A stretch of DNA of 35,790 nucleotides from Bryobacterales bacterium (GTDB lineage Bacteria; Acidobacteriota; Terriglobia; Bryobacterales; Bryobacteraceae): NCBI GenBank assembly GCA_016789745.1, contig JAEUQF010000438.1:1-35790 (forward strand), in the 5' to 3' direction. Below, piece after piece: positions 1 through 7,144 of this stretch. Numbering within the stretch: position 1 is the stretch's first letter; each line of letters starts with the position of its first letter. The position numbers were made by a program, and so were the translations under genes. Under the pieces are notes generated by a model, which saw only the letters and a program-made list of their open reading frames with translations, was not told where the DNA came from and did no database searches.

Positions 1-237
1 TAGGCGCGCTGGATTCATTCCGGCGCGAGCGAAAGGGGCCGTTATTTTCCGCCGAAGTCTTTCCAGGTGCGCCTGGGAGGGTTGGGGGTTCGGGCTAAAT
101 CCCGGCCACTGTCACTCCGGACATTGTGTTCAGGGTGGAGCGCTATCGAGGAGCAGAACCTGTTCGCCTTCCTGCGCCCTCTTTATTCCTCCCCTCCTGC
201 TTGCCTTTCCGGACCCATCTATTCGCAAATAGGGTAT
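1..237. other. Non-coding leader upstream of the lysine/DAP operon
   Basis: No convincing gene is visible here. The frame of the downstream peptidase stays open leftward to about position 67, but the extra residues do not resemble the M20 family, so I treat this as leader DNA. It probably contains the operon promoter. A short inverted repeat lies just before the start codon and is listed separately. The rest is GC-rich without a clear sigma70 pair. The left edge of the window cuts off whatever lies further upstream. Confidence 0.5.
219..232. promoter_or_regulatory. Inverted repeat next to the dapE-like start codon
   Basis: CTATT and AATAG are perfect 5-bp inverted arms around a CGCA loop, ending 5 nt before the ATG at 238. 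It could be an operator half-site pair or a small hairpin over the ribosome binding region. It is short enough to be chance. No known regulator motif is recognised. Confidence 0.2.
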
Positions 238-1245
238 ATGCACGTTTTCGAACTTACTCGCACGCTTGTGGACATTGAGTCCATCACCGGCAATGAACTG
301 GCGGTTGGGGAATACTGGGCGTCGTATCTGAAACCCCTCTGCGAGCAATACGGCGGGACTTTCGAAACCATGGAAGTGGAGCCGAACCGCTTCAACCTGC
401 TGGCCACCTGGGGCACCCCCACCGTAACGTTTTCCACGCACATCGACACCGTACCGCCGTTCTTCCCCTCCCGCGAGGACGACACCTATATCTGGGGACG
501 CGGCGCCTGCGATACCAAGGGCATTCAGGCCAGCATGATCAAGGCCATCGAAGCTCTTCTGGCCGCTGGTACGCGCAACCTCGGCTTCCTGCTGGTGGTG
601 GGCGAAGAGCGCAACAGCGCCGGCGCCTATCATGCGGCGAAGAACGGGCGCGGATCGAAGTATCTGATCAATGGCGAGCCTACCGAGAATCAACTGGCGC
701 TCGGGTCAAAGGGCGCCATGCGCATCGAACTGGTGGGCCGTGGGCGCATGTCCCACTCGGCTTACCCGGAACTGGGCGAATCGGCCATCGACAAGTTACT
801 CGATGTCCTACAGGATATCCGCCGTATGCCGCTGCCGAGTGACCCGATGTTAGGCGAAAGCACCATCAACATCGGCACCATCACCGGTGGCCGTGCACCG
901 AATGTCGTGCCGGATTACGCCAAGGCCGAACTACTCATCCGCCTGGTGGATGATGGCGAAGGACTCCGCAAGACGCTCGATAGCGTGGTGGGCGGACGCG
1001 TGGAAGTCGCTGAGCAACTGCGCATCGCGGCACTGCGGCTGGTACGCTTGGAAGGCTTCGCCACCACGGTTGTGAAGTACACTACCGACATCCCCGCCTT
1101 CGGCGGCGCGTGGGGCGAACCACTGCTGCTGGGCCCCGGCTCCATCCATGTGGCGCACACCTCCGAAGAGCGCGTCGAAAAGGCGCAGTTGCTGGAGGCG
1201 GTGGATATCTATCAGAAGCTGGCACAACGGCTGCTGGCGAGTTAG
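238..1245 (+). CDS. dapE: M20-family metallopeptidase, succinyl-diaminopimelate desuccinylase-like
   Basis: A 335-aa zinc hydrolase of the DapE/ArgE/LysK type, predicted to remove an N-acyl group from an amino-acid intermediate. The metal and catalytic set is visible: H68 and D70 in THIDTVPP, bridging D92 in ACDTKG, the catalytic pair E123-E124 in GEERNSAG, an acidic ligand at E147 in GEPTEN, and H307 near the C-terminus in HVAHTSEE. The ATG at 238 is chosen because family similarity begins there (HVFELTRTLVDIESITGNE). Aspartate kinase starts 20 bp downstream and dapB follows, so a role in the DAP/lysine pathway is the best inference. Within M20, acetylornithine or acetyl-lysine deacetylase cannot be excluded from sequence alone. 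At 335 aa it is somewhat shorter than proteobacterial DapE (about 375 aa). Confidence 0.8.
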   Translation: MHVFELTRTLVDIESITGNELAVGEYWASYLKPLCEQYGGTFETMEVEPNRFNLLATWGTPTVTFSTHIDTVPPFFPSREDDTYIWGRGACDTKGIQASMIKAIEALLAAGTRNLGFLLVVGEERNSAGAYHAAKNGRGSKYLINGEPTENQLALGSKGAMRIELVGRGRMSHSAYPELGESAIDKLLDVLQDIRRMPLPSDPMLGESTINIGTITGGRAPNVVPDYAKAELLIRLVDDGEGLRKTLDSVVGGRVEVAEQLRIAALRLVRLEGFATTVVKYTTDIPAFGGAWGEPLLLGPGSIHVAHTSEERVEKAQLLEAVDIYQKLAQRLLAS

Positions 1246-1265
1246 TTAAGGAATACAGAACTTAC

Positions 1266-2630
1266 ATGATTGTGATGAAGTTTGGCGGCTCCTCGGTTGA
1301 GTCCGCTGCCGCGATAACGCGTGTCGCGGGTATTGTAAAGGCACGCGTAGGCCGACGTCCGGTGGTGGTGGTTTCGGCCATGGGCAAGACGACCAACCGC
1401 CTGCTGGAGATCGCCGCGCTGGCGAAGCAGAACCGCATCGACGACGCGCGTCAGAAAGCTGGCGAATTGAAGACCTACCACATGGTGGAGGCCCGCCAAC
1501 TGGTGGCCGACGCCTCTGCCGTGGAGGCCATCATCGACCGGCACTTCGCCGAACTCGATGCCATGATCCAAGCCATCGCTCTTCTTCGCGACTTCCCGCC
1601 TTCGTTGATAGACGCGGTGTCGGGGCTGGGCGAGCGGCTCTCCAGCCAGATCGTGGCACTCGCTTTCGACAAGCTCGGGATGCCGTCAGCCCACGTGGAC
1701 TCGCGCGACGTGATTCACACCGATGACCGCCACACGCAAGCCGCGCCGCTATACCCGGAAAGCTACGCCAAGCTGAAGGCCGTAGTCGCCCCGCTGGCCG
1801 AAACCAAGGTCGTAGTCATGGGCGGCTTCATCGGCTCCACACTGCAGGGCGTGCCCACCACGCTCGGCCGCGGTGGTTCGGACTTCACGGCCTCCATCGT
1901 GGGTGCGGGCATTGACGCCGAAGAGATCCAGATCTGGACCGATGTCGATGGTATGCTCACCTGCGACCCGCGCATCGTGCCGGGCGGGCATCTGATCAAA
2001 ACCATCTCCTTCGAAGAGGCAGCCGAACTGGCCTATTTCGGCGCGAAGGTGCTGCATCCGGCCACCGTACTGCCTGCCGTCGAAAAGAACATTCCGGTGC
2101 TGGTGTTGAACTCGCGGCGGCCGGAGGTGCAGGGCACGCGGATTGTCAGTGAGTCGGTACCGTGCCGCAATATCATCAAGTCCATCGCTTGCAAACCGAA
2201 CATTACGGTGATGAAGATCCACTCGCTACGCATGCTGATGGCCCACGGCTTCCTGCGCCGCATCTTTGAGATCTTCGATCGCTTCGAGACGCCTGTCGAT
2301 ATGCTCTCCACCAGCGAAGTGAGCGTGTCGGTAACGATTGACGACGCGCGCCACGTCGAAGAACTCCGCACCGAACTGGAGAAGTTCGCCGAAGTGGAGA
2401 TTGAGCCGCAGCGCGCGCTGGTGTGCCTGGTGGGCGACAACATCCGCGGCACCGCGGGCGTGGGCGTTCGCATCTTCCGCGCCCTGCAGACGGTGAATGT
2501 GCTGATGGTGTCGCAGGGCTCGTCGACGCTGAATTTCTCATTCGTTATCGCCGCCGAAGATCTGAAGCAGGCCGTTCAAAACCTGCATGCGGAGTTCTTC
2601 GCCGACCCCGATCCGGAGGTATTTGCGTAA
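1266..2630 (+). CDS. lysC: Aspartate kinase (monofunctional, LysC type)
   Basis: A 454-aa cytoplasmic kinase that phosphorylates L-aspartate, the first step toward lysine/DAP, threonine and methionine. The N-terminal amino-acid-kinase domain opens with the MKFGGSSV signature. It continues through GRGGSDFTAS and the IWTDVDGMLTCDPR block, and then FGAKVLHPAT. Two ACT domains follow, at about residues 320-385 and 390-450, which in this family bind the feedback inhibitor. The class with the GAKVLHPAT block and about 450 aa resembles E. coli LysC rather than the short Bacillus/Corynebacterium form. The ATG at 1266 is preceded by AAGGA about 13 nt upstream; an ATG at 1275 (MKFGG) is an alternative. 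Its stop overlaps the dapB start by one base (TAATG), which indicates translational coupling. Confidence 0.95.
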   Translation: MIVMKFGGSSVESAAAITRVAGIVKARVGRRPVVVVSAMGKTTNRLLEIAALAKQNRIDDARQKAGELKTYHMVEARQLVADASAVEAIIDRHFAELDAMIQAIALLRDFPPSLIDAVSGLGERLSSQIVALAFDKLGMPSAHVDSRDVIHTDDRHTQAAPLYPESYAKLKAVVAPLAETKVVVMGGFIGSTLQGVPTTLGRGGSDFTASIVGAGIDAEEIQIWTDVDGMLTCDPRIVPGGHLIKTISFEEAAELAYFGAKVLHPATVLPAVEKNIPVLVLNSRRPEVQGTRIVSESVPCRNIIKSIACKPNITVMKIHSLRMLMAHGFLRRIFEIFDRFETPVDMLSTSEVSVSVTIDDARHVEELRTELEKFAEVEIEPQRALVCLVGDNIRGTAGVGVRIFRALQTVNVLMVSQGSSTLNFSFVIAAEDLKQAVQNLHAEFFADPDPEVFA

Positions 2631-3331
2631 TGGCTAAACTCGCACTTGTCGGTTACGGCAAGATGGGCAAAATGCTCGACCAACTATCGGGCGAATTCGG
2701 CCTGGAGACCGTGCTGCGGCTGGATGAGTTCAACAACGCCAACGGCGAATCCATGACCCCGGAAAAGTTCGCGGGTGTCGATGTCGCCATCGAGTTCACT
2801 TCGCCGCACACCGTTCTCGCCAATATCGAAGGGCTGGCGAAGCTCGGCGTGCCTACGGTGGTCGGCACCACCGGTTGGGGTGCGCACCGCGATCACGTGA
2901 AGCAAGTTGTCGAGCAGGCGGGTATCGGCTTCATCCACAGCCCCAACTTCTCGGTCGGCGTGAACGTCTTCGCGCGCTTGGTGGCCGAAGCCGCGCGCCT
3001 GCTCGCCGAGGAGCCCGCTTATGGCGCTTGGGCTTGGGAACTTCATCACAACCAGAAGAAAGACGCGCCCTCCGGCACGCTCATTCAACTGGTGGACCGC
3101 ATGAAGGACGCAGGCTACAAAAGCCACATCGATGTCAGTTCCAACCGCGCTGGTGCCGTGCCCGGCACGCACGAGATCGGATTCGATTCCGCCGCCGATA
3201 CCATCACCCTTCGCCACACTGCCCGCAATCGCGAAGGCTTCGCGCGCGGCGCGCTGAAGGCCGCCAAGTGGCTGGTGGACACCAAACGCACCGGCTTCAT
3301 GGATTTTACAGACGTTCTCTTCAATAAGTAA
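2630..3331 (+). CDS. dapB: 4-hydroxy-tetrahydrodipicolinate reductase
   Basis: A 233-aa NAD(P)H-dependent reductase in the DAP/lysine pathway. The dinucleotide-binding motif is G8-Y-G-K-M-G13. The family signature around the active site is clear: H139-H140 and K143 followed by DAPSGT at 145-150, matching the HHxxKxDAPSGT motif that binds the dihydrodipicolinate substrate. The protein is slightly shorter than the usual 240-270 aa. The ATG overlaps the lysC stop (TAATG). With the upstream peptidase and kinase it forms a three-gene lysine/DAP operon. dapA and dapD are not in the window. Confidence 0.95.
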   Translation: MAKLALVGYGKMGKMLDQLSGEFGLETVLRLDEFNNANGESMTPEKFAGVDVAIEFTSPHTVLANIEGLAKLGVPTVVGTTGWGAHRDHVKQVVEQAGIGFIHSPNFSVGVNVFARLVAEAARLLAEEPAYGAWAWELHHNQKKDAPSGTLIQLVDRMKDAGYKSHIDVSSNRAGAVPGTHEIGFDSAADTITLRHTARNREGFARGALKAAKWLVDTKRTGFMDFTDVLFNK

Positions 3332-3360
3332 GAAGCCGTCTGCTACACTGCGGTTCACCG

Positions 3361-4527
3361 ATGAACCGCCGAGCCTTCCTCGGAACCGGCGCGCTCGCCC
3401 TCAGTAGTTGCGTCAGCGCGCGTAAGACTGTCATCAACAGCCCGGCACAGCCGGCACCGGCTCCGTCCTTCCGGTTAACGCCTATTCGCGCCGAAGTCGA
3501 TCGGCTGTTCCGCATTACGGTGTGCGTGCGTCCTTTTCGCGCTGCCGGTCCGCGTCTGGATGTCGAGAAAGTTGGCGAGAAGACCGTGGTCCACAACTAC
3601 GGCCACGGCGGCAGCGGCTGGTCTCTATCCTGGGGCTCGGCTCGCGTCGTCACAGAGAAGGCGCTGGCCACTGGCGAGCGCGATATCGCGGTGATCGGCT
3701 GCGGCGCACTCGGCATCACCGCCGCCATCACACTACAACGCGCGGGAGCGAAGGTCATCATCTACGCCAAGGACCGCCCGCCCGATGTTCGCTCCAGCCG
3801 CGCCACCGGTTCCTGGACGCCGGATTCCCGCATCGCCCTTACCAACGCCATCTCCGCCGACTTCCCTGCCCTTTGGGAACGCATGTGCCGCGACAGCTGG
3901 CACATGTACGAGAGCTTTCTGGGCCTCCCGGGCAACCCGGTGGAATGGACGGACCGCTACATGCTCAGCGACGGCTCACCCGCCGCGAGTCGTCCGTCCA
4001 GCGTCGACGAACTCGACTTCGCTCACTTCCAGGACCGTATCCGAGACATCACACCTCGCTCGCTGGAACTGGCCGTGGGCACCCATCCATTCCCCACTCG
4101 CTACGCCAGGCGAAACTCCGGCCTCACGTTCAACATCGCCGCCTACCAGCACCGCCTGGTGAGCGACTTCCTACTCGAAGGCGGCCGCATCGAACGGCGC
4201 GAGTTCCAATCGCCCAGCGACCTCACCGCGCTGCCCCAACGCACCATCCTCAACTGCACCGGCTACGGCGCCCGCGCCCTTTGGAACGACAACTCCATCG
4301 TCCCCGTGCGAGGCCAGATCGCCTGGCTCATCCCGCAAGCCGACGTGCACTACGGCGTCATGTACAAAGGCATCTACGTGCTTGGCCGGCGCGATGGCAT
4401 CGTCGTCCAGGACGGCGGCAGCGGCGAAATGGAAGGCTACGACGTCGACAACGAAACGCCCGATCGCGCCGCGGCCGAAGCCAACGTACGAACCATCGCC
4501 GAAGTCTTCCGCAACATGCGAACCTAA
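3361..4527 (+). CDS. Tat-exported FAD-dependent D-amino-acid-oxidase-like lipoprotein, circularly permuted
   Basis: A 388-aa protein. Residues 1-17 form a twin-arginine leader (NRRAFLG) ending in a lipobox (LSSC, lipid Cys17), so it is probably exported folded with FAD and anchored as a lipoprotein. The sequence shows the D-amino-acid-oxidase hallmarks in an unusual order. The block normally found at the C-terminus comes first: RPFRAAGPRLD, then HNYGHGGSG at about 78-86. The Rossmann GCGALG motif follows at 113-118. The normally central NCTG (298-301) and VRGQI motifs come next, and the protein ends soon after. In canonical DAAO the Rossmann fold is N-terminal and NYGHGG is near the end, so this looks like a circular permutation. 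It should oxidatively deaminate D-amino acids or related amines using FAD, but substrate is unknown. It lies 29 bp after dapB. Its stop overlaps the stop of the opposing kinase remnant. Confidence 0.8.
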   Translation: MNRRAFLGTGALALSSCVSARKTVINSPAQPAPAPSFRLTPIRAEVDRLFRITVCVRPFRAAGPRLDVEKVGEKTVVHNYGHGGSGWSLSWGSARVVTEKALATGERDIAVIGCGALGITAAITLQRAGAKVIIYAKDRPPDVRSSRATGSWTPDSRIALTNAISADFPALWERMCRDSWHMYESFLGLPGNPVEWTDRYMLSDGSPAASRPSSVDELDFAHFQDRIRDITPRSLELAVGTHPFPTRYARRNSGLTFNIAAYQHRLVSDFLLEGGRIERREFQSPSDLTALPQRTILNCTGYGARALWNDNSIVPVRGQIAWLIPQADVHYGVMYKGIYVLGRRDGIVVQDGGSGEMEGYDVDNETPDRAAAEANVRTIAEVFRNMRT

Positions 4528-7144
4528 TTCTCGCTGTTCTCCGCCAACACGCTCCAATCGGTCAACACCGTCGGCAGCACCCGCTCCGGCTGATCCGTGG
4601 TCAGCATCAGAATCTTCGACCCATCCGGCGCCCACTGCGAATCGTGATACCCAGATGTAAAGGCACGGGCCTCCGCGGGAATGATCTGCGGCTCGTCCAA
4701 TCGCGGACCGTCCGCGGTAAAGCGAATGGGGCTGCAGGCGAGAATACCTTCCTGATGGCCACAGAGTTCCTTGCCGGAAGGATGGAAGAACGGGAACGTC
4801 AGTGACGTAGTGGCACCGTAGGCGCGCAACGGCGTCCCTGACTGCGGCCACGGGATGAACACCATACCGCCCGCCGACATGGGAGACGCGATCCATTTGC
4901 CGTCCGGGCTGAAGATGGCGTGGTTCCACGGGTGGAGTGACTTGTCCTGTAAAACGAGTGGCTCCGGAGCCCGCACGGGGCTCTGGTCCAGCCCCAATGC
5001 ATGCAGACGGCTGCCGAGGAAAAGCAGCGCAGTGCGTCCACCCGGAGAGATGCCTGCCAGTCGCACCACCTCCCCTGGCTTGAACTGGAGAACGGTTTCG
5101 GGCGGGACGGATCCGTTCAAGTCATGCCGTACCAGCGCTCTTGCCTGCGCTGGCTCTGCGATGTAGTAGATACACTTACCGTCCGAAGACCAGTGCGGAT
5201 CCAGCAGCCGCCCAGCGGCCAGCGTGCGGCTCCCGCTCCCATCTATGCGCATGACACGAATCTCACCCTGACTGCGCCCCATTAGCAACATCAGCCGCTG
5301 GCCGTCTGGGGATATGGCAAGGCCTCGCATGGCGTCCTCTGTGCCAATTCCGCTTATCGGCCGGCCCGCACGGTCGTGCCACACGGGCCTCCACACGGGA
5401 ACGGTACTGACGCGGCGCTGGTATACGGCTCCGCCGCCGCGCGGCGCGAAGAAGGCCGACTTCTCGATCGTATTCACTGGACCGACCATCCCGGAAAGCA
5501 GGCGAGCCGGTTTCCCCTGCACTTGGCCCGTCCGCGCACTCACCGGCTGAGCGACAAACGCACTAAAAACTTCGCCTTGTCGTTCCGGGTAGAGGAGGTG
5601 CCATGCGCCCGTACGCGGATGCTGGGCGAAGTGTACGCGCCCGGCCGCTTGTTGGAGCTCCAACGGGGCCTCGCCTTGAAGCGAGGAGCGGAACAAGGAA
5701 CACCCTATCTCGTGCGGGCGCCGAAAGGTAGAAGAAACGGTCGCCTTCCGGTAGGAACACCGGCCCCATCGGCCTTTCTCCGGGCGGAAACGGGAGAGGC
5801 AGAGTGCGAACCTGAGCGGAAGCCAGTTCCAGCACATGCAGCTTCCCGGCTGAGGCAAACACAATCTGCCCCTGCGTCAACGTGCCCTGCCACGTGCCGC
5901 CTTCGGGCCGGCGCGTCCGCCAGCACGCGTATCTCGCCATCGGAAAGGCGAATCACCTTCAACTGGTTCGTCGCAAAGTAAGCGATCGCGCCGCCGTCGG
6001 ACGACCAGAACGCCGAGTAGGCGCCTTCGGTTCCGAGCAGTGGCCGGAGACCAACGTCATCGAGATAACGAACACGAATCGGCTCACGGGTAATGGCGCG
6101 GCCAATCGGCTGCCACCAGGCAAGGGCGCGTCCATCGGGACGAAAGAACCCGAAAAACGTCGTTAGCGGTAGGGAGAATCGCACCACGGCCGGGGCGCTC
6201 GCCGCACGCGGCCGATCGCCAGTACTCCCAACGAGACCGCTACCAACGCGGACGCCGCGAACAATAGCCAAGGCAATCGCGACGGCCGCACAGCCGCCAT
6301 CGGCCTTGGCGCTTCCAACAACAACCGGGCATCACCAATATCGCGGAGGCGCAGTTTCGGATCGCGTTGCAGGCAGTGGTCCACCAGCCTTCGCAACCGC
6401 TCCGGCACATCCGCCAACTCCACCGGTTTGGTCAACGTCTGCGCCAGGACATCACTCATCGTCTCGCCTTCAAATAACCGGCGCCCGGTGAGCATCTCAT
6501 AGAGCACCACGCCAAACGCCCAGATGTCAGCCCGCTTATCGACGGCCTTCCCTCGAGCCTGCTCCGGTGCCATATACGCCGCCGTGCCCAGGATCATGCC
6601 CGCCACCGTGCCGGACCGAGCCACCAGCGTTGGAGAATTAGCGATGTCCGACGTTGCTCCTCCGTTTGGCTCGCCGGCCAAAGCCTTCGCCAACCCCAAA
6701 TCCAGAACCTTCAACCGCGCATCGCCGGTCACCTTGATGTTGGCCGGTTTCAAGTCCCGATGCACCACGCCCTTCTCATGGGCGTACTCGATGGCATCAA
6801 TCCACTGCTCAATCAGCGGCAGCGCCTCATCCACCGGCATCGCCCCTTGCACGATCCGATCCTCCAGAGTCGTCCCCTCCACCAACTCCATCACCAGCGC
6901 GTTCTCTTCCACCCCATACACGGCCGCAATGCCCGGATGATTCAACGACGCCAATACCCGAGCCTCACGCGCAAACCGCGCCAGCCGCTCCGCATCCTCC
7001 GCGAAAGCCGGCGTCAGCACCTTTCAACGCTACGTCGCGCCCAAGCTTTGTATCAGTGGCACGATAGACAACGCCCATACCGCCTTCGCCGAGCGTTCCG
7101 GTCACCTGGTAGTGGGCAACGCGCGAGGGTGCGGGAGTGGCCAC
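4524..7144 (-). pseudogene. Frameshifted Ser/Thr protein kinase with PD40 sensor domain
   Basis: A decayed tandem copy of the intact kinase immediately upstream (7145-9799). It starts with GTG at 7144, directly abutting that gene's stop, and encodes ATPAPSRVAHYQVTGTLGEGG. An extra T/A in a short homopolymer near 7022 shifts the frame at the ATP-binding lysine. Kinase coding resumes below 7020 (HRDLKPANIKV, MAPEQARGK), with the usual DFG changed to DLG. Further frame changes occur near 6190-6220 (after the TM segment), 5905-5915 and 5695-5720. The last long frame (about 5700-4524) carries PD40 blades such as ISPDGQRLMLLM and FSPDGKWIAS. The fragments contain no internal stops and align collinearly with the intact paralogue, so decay is recent, unless several sequencing errors fell in one gene. 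Adjacent long genes are intact, which argues against errors. Confidence 0.85.

Noticed and set aside
60..165. Partial resemblance to a cobalamin riboswitch (CCGGCCACTGT near 102-112 and GAGCAGAACCTG near 151-162)
   Set aside because: The core GGGAA/GGTG helices are not in place and the downstream genes are lysine/DAP biosynthesis, not B12-related. A covariance search with the cobalamin model would settle it; a strong score would reverse this.
3522..4805. 427-codon open frame overlapping the oxidase-like gene in another frame
   Set aside because: The translation is Arg/Pro/His-rich without domains, and it runs into the opposing kinase remnant. The overlapping frame has clear FAD-enzyme motifs.
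5695..6220. Separate small genes in the kinase remnant (several short frames between 5563 and 6271)
   Set aside because: Each fragment aligns collinearly with consecutive PD40 blades of the intact paralogue, so they are pieces of one frameshifted gene rather than independent genes.
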